Under the pieces are notes generated by a model. The model made no database searches and was not told where the DNA came from. It worked only from the letters and a program-made list of their open reading frames with translations. From NCBI GenBank assembly GCA_052034115.1, contig JBPOIZ010000019.1:1-50219 (forward strand): a DNA stretch of 50,219 nucleotides, in the 5' to 3' direction. Both the position numbers and the translations under genes were made by a program. This DNA is from Lutibacillus sp052034115. Lineage in GTDB: Bacteria > Actinomycetota > Actinomycetes > Actinomycetales > Dermatophilaceae. Positions within the stretch are counted from its first letter, which is position 1. Each line of letters starts with the position of its first letter. This document shows, in pieces, positions 15,186-22,127 of this stretch.

Positions 15186-15854
15186 GTGGCCACTGCCGAG
15201 TCCGACCAGGTCTTTGCGCGCACTGCCGACCTGCGCCGTCAGATCGCCGACCTCGCTGCCGAACTGACCCCGGCCCAACTGGCCCGGCAGAGTCTGTGCG
15301 GCGCGTGGACCGTTCGGGACGTCCTCGGCCATCTCGTTGTCCCCCTGACCATTTCGATGCCCCAGTTCGCCGTGGCGATGCTCCGGGCCCGGGGCGACTT
15401 CCACGTGGCCAACGACCGGTTGGCGCGGCAGAGCGCCGACCGGCTCGGCGCGCGGCTGCCACAGGTGCTCCGGGAGCGCGCGGGGCGGCGCTTCATCCCG
15501 CCCGGTGGCACGCCGTACTTCCAGCTCGCCGACCTTCTCGTCCACAGCCAGGACATCCGCCGTCCGCTCGGGATCGCCCACACGTATGCCGTTGCGGATC
15601 TGCGAGACGTCCTCACGCTGCTGGTCCAACCGGCTTCGGGGCGTGGCTTCATCCCCCGCAGTCGCGCGGCCGGGCTGCAGTTCCGCGCCATCGATCTGCC
15701 GGACGGATCCGGGCCGGTCGTCCTCGGGGCCGGCCCCTCGGTGGAGGGACCGGCGGAGGCAATCATCCTGGCGCTGACCGGGCGACGGGTCGCGCTGGCC
15801 GACCTGTCCGGCCCCGGGGTCGACCTGCTGGCCGCTCGCTTGCCGCACGGGTGA
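15186..15854 (+). CDS. Maleylpyruvate isomerase family, mycothiol-type (DinB-like fold)
   Basis: 222 residues. The N-terminal MDMPI domain is recognisable from ADLAAELTPAQLARQSLCGAWTVRDVLGHLV, where the GWTVRD-like segment and His of GHLV contribute to the metal site, and from LLVHSQDIRRPLGI, which supplies the second His and the Asp of the usual H-x(n)-H-x3-D set. The family includes mycothiol-dependent maleylpyruvate isomerase and many uncharacterised mycothiol S-transferases. GTG 15186 is 6 nt after TAGACT (15174-15179). Substrate is unknown; presence of mshB makes mycothiol use plausible. No aromatic gentisate genes are adjacent, so the specific isomerase role is unlikely. Confidence 0.82.
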   Translation: MATAESDQVFARTADLRRQIADLAAELTPAQLARQSLCGAWTVRDVLGHLVVPLTISMPQFAVAMLRARGDFHVANDRLARQSADRLGARLPQVLRERAGRRFIPPGGTPYFQLADLLVHSQDIRRPLGIAHTYAVADLRDVLTLLVQPASGRGFIPRSRAAGLQFRAIDLPDGSGPVVLGAGPSVEGPAEAIILALTGRRVALADLSGPGVDLLAARLPHG

Positions 15855-15888
15855 CGTCGCACCCGTGGTGCCGATCGCGGCAGCGCCG

Positions 15889-16110
15889 TCAGCGGCCTCG
15901 ATTGCGCGGGTGGTTCCGGGCCTGGCGCTCGTTGCCCCGTCGGTAGTTGCCGGTCACCCGGGCCATGAGCTCCTGCGGATCGGCGGACTCGACCTCCTCG
16001 AGGAACCCGGCGGCGCGATTCCCGCGCAGGATGGTCGCCACGCGCCCGTGATGGGTGATGACGACTTCTGGGCCGCGCACGACGAAGTCGAACCCGTGGG
16101 GATCTGGCAT
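15889..16110 (-). CDS. Small conserved actinobacterial protein
   Basis: 73 residues: a beta-rich N-terminus (FDFVVRGPEVVITHHGRVATILRG), a short helix (AAGFLEEVE) and a basic tail with GNYRRGNERQARNHPRNR. I have a general recollection of short actinobacterial proteins with this ARVTGNYKRGNE tail but no function. ATG 16110 lies 6 nt after TAGCCT on the minus strand, a leaderless signal that supports expression. It is convergent with the maleylpyruvate isomerase-like gene and on the same strand as, and downstream of, the second ltrA. Confidence 0.75.
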   Translation of the reverse strand: MPDPHGFDFVVRGPEVVITHHGRVATILRGNRAAGFLEEVESADPQELMARVTGNYRRGNERQARNHPRNRGR

Positions 16111-16142
16111 CCGTTCAGGCTACGGGTTCGGTGGACCGGGGG

Positions 16143-17414
16143 CTACGGCTGCACCGGTCGTCGCCGACCGTGCTCCGATGGGGGCCCGAGCCGTACGACG
16201 AGGTGGGCGTGCCCCAATCGCTCGTAGGCGACGACGGCAGTCCACGGGGACAGGACCACCATGCCGATGCCCCACGCCAGGGGGAGTCCCGCCATCACGG
16301 CGGCCACGGCACCGACGAGGACGAGGACGGTCACGGCCGCCAGCCCTCGGTGCATGGCCCGGCCGCGCGGCACCATGAATGCCGCGAACACCTGGATCCC
16401 GAGGACGGCCAGCGCGAGCGGTGCGGCGACGGCCACGATGGCTCCGGAGGACGCGATCGTGGCCTCGCCCTCGATGTAGTACGCCACCACGTGCAGCCCC
16501 GCACCGATGGCCGCGATCGCGGCATACAGGGGCAGGTGACCGTAGCCGAAGCCGAACGACTTGGCCCGCTGCGCACTGAGCAGTTCGCCCCACGGAATCG
16601 CGAAGTAGCCCCACCAGACCGCAACGGACAGTGCGACTCCGGCGAACGCGACGACTGCGGCGTCGAGCGACCACCCCTGGACATCGACCAGGGCAGCCAC
16701 GGCGGTGGTCGTGCCCAGGACGACCTCGCCCAGGGCGATGATGACCAGCAGGCCGTAGCGCTCGGTGATGTGGTGCGGGTGCCACGGGGTGCCAGGTCCA
16801 CCGGCCCTGGTCTGCACCCAGTAGAGGCCGACGAACTCCACCGCCACGGCGGCCAGGCTGGCGGGCAGCGCCCACGCCAAGGGCGGTGCTGCCACGGCCA
16901 GGGCTACCCAGACCACCTGAGCCCCGACGACCCACTGGGCGTAGGCCCGGCCCTTGTCGCGGTAGTCCGGCGACTCCGCGGCGACCCTCAGCCACAGATA
17001 GACCATCGATGTCCGCATGACGACGTATCCGGCAACGAGCACGCGGCAGTCGAACTCGCCGTGCTCCAGCGCAGCGAACATCGGGGCCTGACCCAAGCCG
17101 AGGACGACGACTCCGACCATTTGCACCAGGGTCGCGATGCGCATGGCCCAGTCGTCGGTGTCGAATGCCGAGGCGAACCAGGTGTAGTTGATCCACGCCC
17201 AGAGGATGCCGAACATCCCGAACCCAAAGCCCAGGATGCCGGTGCTTGCGTGGCCGGCCGCGACCGCGTGTGCCAGCTGGCTGCCGCACAGCGAGATGGC
17301 GACCACGAAGGTCAGGTCGAAGAGCAACTCCAACGTGGTGGCAAACCGATGGGGCTCGTCCGGATTCCGGCCGACCATCGGCCGTCGTCCGTGCGGACCG
17401 AGTGGCGAGGGCAT
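16143..17414 (-). CDS. Low temperature requirement protein A (LtrA) family membrane protein, copy 2
   Basis: 423 residues, polytopic. Same signatures as the copy at 12773: TTLELLFDLTFVVAISL near residue 30 and ITERYGLLVIIALGEVVLG in the middle, followed by VWWGYFAIPW. Overall the two copies are diverged beyond recent duplication. ATG 17414 is 6 nt after TACCAT on the minus strand, consistent with leaderless mRNA. The C-terminus is arginine-rich. Molecular function is unknown for the family. Confidence 0.88.
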   Translation of the reverse strand: MPSPLGPHGRRPMVGRNPDEPHRFATTLELLFDLTFVVAISLCGSQLAHAVAAGHASTGILGFGFGMFGILWAWINYTWFASAFDTDDWAMRIATLVQMVGVVVLGLGQAPMFAALEHGEFDCRVLVAGYVVMRTSMVYLWLRVAAESPDYRDKGRAYAQWVVGAQVVWVALAVAAPPLAWALPASLAAVAVEFVGLYWVQTRAGGPGTPWHPHHITERYGLLVIIALGEVVLGTTTAVAALVDVQGWSLDAAVVAFAGVALSVAVWWGYFAIPWGELLSAQRAKSFGFGYGHLPLYAAIAAIGAGLHVVAYYIEGEATIASSGAIVAVAAPLALAVLGIQVFAAFMVPRGRAMHRGLAAVTVLVLVGAVAAVMAGLPLAWGIGMVVLSPWTAVVAYERLGHAHLVVRLGPPSEHGRRRPVQP

Positions 17415-17513
17415 GGGGTCATGGTAGGTGCCGGGCCGCGTCGTTTCCGGCCCCGGTGGGGGCCACCCGGTGCCGACCGGGCACCTGCGGCGCCTTCTCT
17501 ATGACGGGGCAGC

Positions 17514-17543
17514 CCCCCAGCGCCCCCCTCCTGGCGCTGGGGG
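17514..17543 (-). terminator. Perfect 11-bp hairpin after the small membrane protein gene
   Basis: CCCCCAGCGCC (17514-17524) pairs fully with GGCGCTGGGGG (17533-17543) around an 8-nt loop, immediately after the stop of the minus-strand gene at 17545. No U tract. Confidence 0.6.
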
Positions 17544-17544
17544 C

Positions 17545-17928
17545 CTACCGCTGGATGCGTGCCAGAGCTCGAAGGGCGGCGGCCTGAGGGCCGAGGAACA
17601 GCGCGACCCAGACCACGACGAGGAGCGGGGCGGACATGCCCCGGCCGAGGTCGAAGTGCAGCGTCGCGACGAGGTCGAGCAGATCGACGACGAACCGGCC
17701 GGTCAAGACGGCTGCCAGCGCGGCCGGGCTCCGCTTCCACAGGGCGTAACAGAGCGCCACGGTGAAGCCGGTGTTTCGGGCGCCGTAGAACCAAACGGCG
17801 GGAGCGGCTCCGTCGGGGAGGTGGCCCAGCAGTGAGGACGGCGACATGTAGGCGCCCACCGCGGTGGCCGCGACCACCACGGTGAGGGCAGCGGTGTAGC
17901 CCAGCACCCAACGGGGAATGGTTGGCAC
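17545..17928 (-). CDS. Small four-helix membrane protein
   Basis: 127 residues with about four hydrophobic segments: VLGYTAALTVVVAATAVGAYM, a middle pair around YGARNTGFTVALCYALW and LTGRFVVDLLDLVATL, and LLVVVWVALFLGPQAAALRAL. The GRFVVDLLDL piece recalls DUF4267/DoxX-like small membrane proteins, but I cannot fix the family. Start GTG 17928. It is divergent from the TetR gene at 18050 with a perfect palindrome between them, so it is the likely target of that repressor. A hairpin terminator follows its stop. Confidence 0.7.
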   Translation of the reverse strand: MPTIPRWVLGYTAALTVVVAATAVGAYMSPSSLLGHLPDGAAPAVWFYGARNTGFTVALCYALWKRSPAALAAVLTGRFVVDLLDLVATLHFDLGRGMSAPLLVVVWVALFLGPQAAALRALARIQR

Positions 17929-17980
17929 AGGAAGCCCTTCGCGCTAAGAGGCGGCGGCGCCACCGGGGTCGGCGCACCAT

Positions 17981-18008
17981 TTGACGAGACACGTGTCTCA
18001 CCTACCGT
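17981..18008 (+). promoter_or_regulatory. TetR-type operator within a promoter
   Basis: GAGACACGTGTCTC at 17986-17999 is a perfect 14-bp palindrome. It fills the spacer between TTGACG (17981-17986) and TACCGT (18003-18008), 16 bp apart. A second possible -10, TACGAT (18038-18043), lies 6 nt before the TetR ATG. Placement between the divergent TetR and membrane-protein genes is typical of an autoregulated TetR operator. Confidence 0.75.
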
Positions 18009-18049
18009 ATCGGGTCGGTGCGCTCCGTTTCGGCTTCTACGATGGCGGC

Positions 18050-18757
18050 ATGTCCCCTCCAGCGCGTCGTGCGGGGCGGCATGGGGTGGGCCGTCGGCAG
18101 GCGGCGACCGAAGCAACCGCCGCGCGCATCATGGCTGCGGCCCGGGCGATGCTCCTCGACCGGTCAGATCGCCGCTTCGAGATGGGCGATGTCGCGCGGG
18201 CGGCTGGCGTGGGCCGAGCCACCCTCTACCGGCATTTCGCCGACAAACAAACCCTCGTGTTCGCGGTCCTGGCCGCGGAGGCAACCACTGACGAGGTGAT
18301 CGAGCTCCACCGAGAGCGGCTGGGGTCGGCGGGAACCGGCTTGGTGCGATACGGGGTGTTCGTGCGGCAAGTCACCGACCAACTGACCCGCTCGCCGGAC
18401 CTCTTCGGGCTCATGGCCCTGGTCGAGGCGGACTACGGCCCAAGCGCGGGAGCCCAGGTGACGTTGCTGTACCGGACCCTCTTTGCCGGGCTGTTCTCGG
18501 CAGCCGCGGGGTCCGAGGCGGACGAGGAGTCACCCGCGGCGGACCTGTCCGACGGGCAGCGCGACGGGTCGGTGCGGGCCGATCTCGACCCCTGGGCATA
18601 CCACGCCGCCGCGTTGGCCTCGCTGGCCTCGCTGGCGTCCCACGTCGCCCTCCTCGGGGATGCCGTGGAGTCGCTGTACCACCGCACGGCGCAGGAGCTC
18701 ATGGCCGAGGCCGCTCGCGGGTGGCTCCGCGGTGCGGCGGCGGGGGGCGCGGCGTAG
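18050..18757 (+). CDS. TetR/AcrR family transcriptional regulator
   Basis: 235 residues. The N-terminal helix-turn-helix is clear: ATAARIMAAARAMLLDRSD, then FEMGDVARAAGVGRATLYRHFADKQTLVFAVL, matching the TetR consensus with the recognition helix at GVGRATLYRHF. The C-terminal ligand domain is unassigned. ATG 18050 is preferred over upstream codons because it lies 6 nt after TACGAT. The perfect palindrome GAGACACGTGTCTC between it and the divergent membrane gene is the probable binding site, implying autoregulation and control of the 17545 gene. The inducer is unknown. Confidence 0.9.
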   Translation: MSPPARRAGRHGVGRRQAATEATAARIMAAARAMLLDRSDRRFEMGDVARAAGVGRATLYRHFADKQTLVFAVLAAEATTDEVIELHRERLGSAGTGLVRYGVFVRQVTDQLTRSPDLFGLMALVEADYGPSAGAQVTLLYRTLFAGLFSAAAGSEADEESPAADLSDGQRDGSVRADLDPWAYHAAALASLASLASHVALLGDAVESLYHRTAQELMAEAARGWLRGAAAGGAA

Positions 18758-18774
18758 CCGACCGTGCCGTGAGG

Positions 18775-19473
18775 TCAGCACAGCCACGACCTCGGGGTCG
18801 GCCGCAAGCGGTGGTGTTCTGGGGCTCCGGACAGCTCCCGCAGGGAGTCGGGCAGAGCTCGGATGAGCTCGGCGGCAGCCGCTTCGTCGCTGGTCCAGAC
18901 GAAGGTCACGGCGGCCGACTCACCAGTGACCACAGGCAGCCTCGGCACGTTGTTGGGGCGGTCGTCACTGACATACGCGCCCACGACGTGGGCTCCCACC
19001 TGGGCCACAGCGGGCAGGACGTGGTTCCGCACCCACCGGGCCAGATCACCCCGTCTACGCCGTCGCCAGATGGAGGCGAGCAGGACTCGGGGCTCGTCCG
19101 ACGTGCCCGCCGAACGCGGGAGCGCCGGCAACTCCATGGCCAGTCCTGGGACGGGGACCAGGACTCGGACGTTGCTGCAGTCGGAAAGGGTCGCGTTGAA
19201 CTCGGCCGCGTGGGCACGCCACGCTGCCCCGCTGTAAAACCTCGCCGACCCGGCTTCCCGGTCGGCATAGTCGGCCCACGCCCGAAGCAGTGCCCAGCCC
19301 TGGCTGTGGTCGAGGTCGGTGAACTGACCCAACACCTGCGCCCCGGCCTCCTCGAGTGCGCTGAGCGTCAGAGTGTCGAAGACCCGGACCATCTCGTCCC
19401 GCCGTCCCCGGCGCGCGCGGTACTGCCGAAACTCCAGGACGGCGCGGTCGCTTCTGACGACGCTGGTCGACAT
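18775..19473 (-). CDS. NIPSNAP-family protein
   Basis: 232 residues with two ferredoxin-like alpha/beta repeats: VLEFRQYRARRGRRDEMVRVFD at the start and a second half with LLASIWRRRRRGDLARWVRNHVLPAV. The E-x-R-x-Y/R-x-R-G pattern and FYSGAAWRAHAAEFN are NIPSNAP features. Function of bacterial members is unclear. Start ATG 19473 is supported by GAAGGAAGGACCGAT directly upstream, a strong ribosome binding site. It converges with the TetR gene (17-bp gap) and is divergent from the dienelactone hydrolase. Confidence 0.75.
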   Translation of the reverse strand: MSTSVVRSDRAVLEFRQYRARRGRRDEMVRVFDTLTLSALEEAGAQVLGQFTDLDHSQGWALLRAWADYADREAGSARFYSGAAWRAHAAEFNATLSDCSNVRVLVPVPGLAMELPALPRSAGTSDEPRVLLASIWRRRRRGDLARWVRNHVLPAVAQVGAHVVGAYVSDDRPNNVPRLPVVTGESAAVTFVWTSDEAAAAELIRALPDSLRELSGAPEHHRLRPTPRSWLC

Positions 19474-19612
19474 ATCGGTCCTTCCTTCGGGTGCGCCGCG
19501 AACGGCCCAGCGCCCCGAGGCTCGGTCGAGCGGGACAGCGATCGAGCGGAACAGTAGCGAGGCGTTCCGACAACCCTGGTGCGGGCCCTGTGGTCCGGCC
19601 TACTGTGCCGAC

Positions 19613-20314
19613 ATGAGCAAGCAGGTCGGCATCCCCAGCGCAGCCGGTGAGATCCCAGCGTTCCTGTGGGTGCCCGAGGGTGGGACGGGACCGGGGATCG
19701 TGCTGTTCCAGGAGATCTTCGGGGTCAGTGACTACATTCGGCGTCGCGCTCAGGACCTGGCCGACCTGGGCTACGTCGTCCTGGCTCCGGCGGTCTACTG
19801 GCGGCTCGGTGCCGAGAGTGTGCCGACCGGCCCGACCATGCTCGAGGACGGCGTGGGGCTCGCCGGTCGAGTGGACTGGTCCGCGGCGGTGGGCGACGGG
19901 ATCGCCGCCGTCGAGTGGCTGCGCGGGCATGAGGCGGTCGACGGCGGTGTCGGCATCGTCGGCTTCTGCTTCGGCGGCGGACTCGGCTACAACGTCGCCG
20001 CATACAGCGAGCCCGACTGCCTGGTCAGCTACTACGGGTCGGCGCTTCCCGGACTCGTCGATCTCGTCCCGGTGGTCACTGCGCCGAGCCTGCACCACTT
20101 CGGTCTGGCCGACGCCTACATCGACGCGGCCACTGTGCAGCGGATCGCCGCAGTCGTGACGACGGCGCCGGATACCGTGGTGCACACGTATGACGGAGCA
20201 GATCACGCCTTCGACAACGACGACTTCCCGCTCTATCACGAGCAGGCCAGCGCCAAAGCATGGGCGGTCACCGTGGACTTCCTCGGAGAACGGCTCCCCG
20301 TCGCACCGTCCTGA
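19613..20314 (+). CDS. Dienelactone hydrolase family protein
   Basis: 233 residues, alpha/beta hydrolase. GIVLFQEIFGVSDYIRRRAQDLADLGYVVLAP is the N-terminal block with the family glutamate, GFCFGGGLGYN holds the nucleophile Cys, and GADHAFDN the catalytic His. Such enzymes hydrolyse dienelactone or related cyclic esters in the cytosol, but many members act elsewhere and no catechol pathway is adjacent. ATG 19613 is 6 nt after TACTGT (19601-19606), supporting a leaderless start. A strong bidirectional hairpin follows its stop. Confidence 0.88.
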   Translation: MSKQVGIPSAAGEIPAFLWVPEGGTGPGIVLFQEIFGVSDYIRRRAQDLADLGYVVLAPAVYWRLGAESVPTGPTMLEDGVGLAGRVDWSAAVGDGIAAVEWLRGHEAVDGGVGIVGFCFGGGLGYNVAAYSEPDCLVSYYGSALPGLVDLVPVVTAPSLHHFGLADAYIDAATVQRIAAVVTTAPDTVVHTYDGADHAFDNDDFPLYHEQASAKAWAVTVDFLGERLPVAPS

Positions 20315-20323
20315 CGACGCACG

Positions 20324-20365
20324 CGACGAGGCCCCCACCCGATCACTCGGGTAGGGGCCTCGTCG
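20324..20365. terminator. Strong bidirectional hairpin terminator
   Basis: CGACGAGGCCCC (20324-20335) pairs with GGGGCCTCGTCG (20354-20365), one C/A mismatch, then ACCCGA (20337-20342) with TCGGGT (20347-20352) around the loop TCAC. It serves the dienelactone hydrolase on the plus strand and the 27-codon gene on the minus strand. Confidence 0.85.
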
Positions 20366-20379
20366 ATCTGGTGTCGAGG

Positions 20380-20463
20380 TCAGTGAAGCTCGAGCACGGC
20401 GAGGACCGCGACGCACGGAGCGGCGGTGTAGTCGTGCCGGTAGGCCTGAAGCAACTTGCGCAT
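20380..20463 (-). CDS. 27-residue small protein with its own promoters and strong ribosome binding site
   Basis: ATG 20463 to TGA 20380 encodes a peptide beginning MRKLLQAYRHDYTAAP, then one cysteine and a hydrophobic end VAVLAVLELH. GAGGGGGG (about 20472-20479) stands 8 nt upstream as a strong ribosome binding site. Two good promoters lie upstream (20591-20568 and 20631-20604) and a strong terminator is 15 nt downstream, so the transcript would be about 200-240 nt. A larger overlapping frame from GTG 20549 (68 codons) exists but lacks protein character. I do not recognise the peptide. It may be a small membrane-associated protein, a leader peptide without a downstream gene, or part of an sRNA. 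Confidence 0.55.
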   Translation of the reverse strand: MRKLLQAYRHDYTAAPCVAVLAVLELH

Positions 20464-20567
20464 TGGTAAACCCCCCTCGGGTTCTCTCGTCGTCGCCCGG
20501 TTGGCGGCGGCTCGTCCCAGCCGGTGTTCGGGAGTTTCCTCACGTTCACCTTCTGTTTACTTTTGTA

Positions 20568-20631
20568 AGACTAGCCGTTCAACTTGGCGACGTCAACTCA
20601 ATAACGTTACCACGGCGCGTCGGCGTGTCAA
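20568..20631 (-). promoter_or_regulatory. Two tandem promoters for the 27-codon gene
   Basis: On the minus strand, TTGACA (20631-20626), 16 bp, TAACGT (20609-20604); and TTGACG (20596-20591), 17 bp, TAGTCT (20573-20568). Both are unusually close to consensus for this window. The surrounding 20530-20640 is AT-rich relative to its flanks. The second would start transcription near 20561, leaving a ~97-nt leader. Confidence 0.7.
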
Positions 20632-20706
20632 GGGCCTTTGGGTGAACATCGTGTGGACGGGTCTGGGCGCCGAGACGTGCACCACGGCGCTGGCGTTCTG
20701 CGTCGG

Positions 20707-21708
20707 TCAGCGCGAGGCGGGCGCGGAGTCGCGGAGGTAGGCGTACTGGTGGTGCACCGTGAACCCCAGGCGACGATAGGCGGCGATGGCGGCGCCGTTG
20801 GTGGATTCCACCTGAAGGACAACCGCTCGAGTGCTGGTGTCGCCGGCCGTGAGCAGACGCCCGATCAGCGAGCTGGCCAATCCGCGGCGGCGCATATGCG
20901 GGGCGGTCCAGACCCCCATGACCCCGGCCCAGCCGGGGGAGAACGCCACCCGGCCGATGCCCAGCACCTCACCTGCAGGTCCGACATACGTGCCGAAGAC
21001 CTGGTCGGGCGCAGAGGCCAGCAGCGCTCGACTGTGTGCGACGTGCCGCGGAGACTGGTTCTTGGACCCGACATACGCGTCGAGCCATCGGTCGTCGGCC
21101 ACTCGTGCCACGTCGAGCCGGACCCCGTCCGGGACCGAGACCGCTGTGCCGACATCGAGCACCTCGATCCGTGCCGCAGTCATGACGAGAACCGGCACCG
21201 AGGCGCTCATCCCCTGCTGAACCGCCGCAGCCCCGATGGGGTGCTCGGCGGCCTCGACGCCGAGCGGCCCGGGCACCTGAAGGTAGGGCTGCAACCGGCG
21301 GGCCCCGTACCACGCGCGGACCCCAGCCAGAGCGTCGTCGGCCGAGCACCCGGGGTCCCCGACGACCAGCGCGGAGTTCGCCCGGCCCGTCACGCCGCCC
21401 TCGGCCCGCAGGACCCACTCCCCGAGGGATGCCTCGTCGCTGGCCCGCCACAGGTCGTGGCAGACCCGCTCCAGATCCTCGATCGACACGGCCAGATGGG
21501 CTGGCCCCCGACCCGTGCGCGGGGGAGGCACAGCGTGCAAGGTGGCGATCTGGTCGACCGGCACACGAATCCGCTCGCCGTGCCGACCGGCGAGCGTGAT
21601 CGAGTCGGCCGCGACGGCGACGACTGTTCCCAGGCATTCACTCGTCGTGGCGCCGTCCAACACCCGGGTGACCATGACCCGCCGCCCGAGACGGAGGACC
21701 TCGCGCAC
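20707..21708 (-). CDS. GNAT acetyltransferase of the cg3035/Rv0428c type
   Basis: 333 residues in two parts. The N-terminal ~60 residues form a small barrel-like module (RVMVTRVLDGATT, LGTVVAVAADSITLAGRHGERIRVPVDQI). The C-terminal ~120 residues are a GNAT domain with VGPAGEVLGIGRVAFSPGWAGVMGVWTAPHMRRRGLASSLI, where MRRRGLASSL is the acetyl-CoA pyrophosphate loop, and AIAAYRRLGFTVHHQYAYL. The barrel plus distant GNAT arrangement matches the cg3035/Rv0428c family. GTG 21708 is the only plausible start because an in-frame TAG is at 21748-21750; -10-like TAGTAT lies just upstream. It is divergent from fdxA. Substrate unknown. Confidence 0.85.
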   Translation of the reverse strand: MREVLRLGRRVMVTRVLDGATTSECLGTVVAVAADSITLAGRHGERIRVPVDQIATLHAVPPPRTGRGPAHLAVSIEDLERVCHDLWRASDEASLGEWVLRAEGGVTGRANSALVVGDPGCSADDALAGVRAWYGARRLQPYLQVPGPLGVEAAEHPIGAAAVQQGMSASVPVLVMTAARIEVLDVGTAVSVPDGVRLDVARVADDRWLDAYVGSKNQSPRHVAHSRALLASAPDQVFGTYVGPAGEVLGIGRVAFSPGWAGVMGVWTAPHMRRRGLASSLIGRLLTAGDTSTRAVVLQVESTNGAAIAAYRRLGFTVHHQYAYLRDSAPASR

Positions 21709-21791
21709 CTCGACCCCTCTCGCGTCGTCGTGGCCGGACTCGGCATACTAGATCTGCGTAGTCCATGAACCCAACGGAGGAGTCGTCAGCC

Positions 21792-22115
21792 ATGACGTAT
21801 GTCATCGCCCAACCGTGCGTCGACATCAAGGACAAGGCCTGCATCGAGGAGTGTCCGGTCGACTGCATCTACGAGGCTCCCCGGACTCTCTACATCCACC
21901 CGGACGAGTGCGTCGACTGCGGTGCCTGCGAGCCGGTGTGCCCGACCGAGGCCATCTTCTACGAGGACGACGTCCCGGAGCAGTGGGCCGAGTACTACGA
22001 CGTCAACGTGCACTTCTTCGACGACCTCGGCAGCCCCGGGGGCGCCGCCAAGATGGGCGTCCTGCCGAAGGACCACGCGTTCATCGAGGCCTTGCCACCC
22101 CAGAACCAGGACTGA
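21792..22115 (+). CDS. fdxA: 7Fe-8S ferredoxin
   Basis: 107 residues. TYVIAQPCVDIKDKACIEECPVDCIYE and DECVDCGACEPVCPTEAIFYEDDVPE give the cysteine pattern of the actinobacterial seven-iron ferredoxin (one 3Fe-4S, one 4Fe-4S) with the long C-terminal extension, ending in the usual LPPQNQD. It is a soluble low-potential electron carrier. GGAGG lies upstream of ATG 21792. The order fdxA then dapC, 12 bp apart, is conserved in actinobacteria (Rv1177-Rv1178 in M. tuberculosis). Confidence 0.95.
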   Translation: MTYVIAQPCVDIKDKACIEECPVDCIYEAPRTLYIHPDECVDCGACEPVCPTEAIFYEDDVPEQWAEYYDVNVHFFDDLGSPGGAAKMGVLPKDHAFIEALPPQNQD

Positions 22116-22127
22116 GCGCGGGGCTGC

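Noticed and set aside
16131..17504. Long plus-strand frame opposite LtrA copy 2
   Set aside because: Charged low-complexity translation and no ribosome binding site; the opposite strand has a clear membrane protein.
17986..17999. Palindrome as a terminator
   Set aside because: Lies between divergent gene starts and within a promoter, with no loop; operator is the better reading.
20343..20549. 68-codon minus-strand ORF overlapping the 27-codon gene
   Set aside because: Proline/arginine-rich, no conserved look; the inner ORF has a better ribosome binding site. Not excluded as a uORF.
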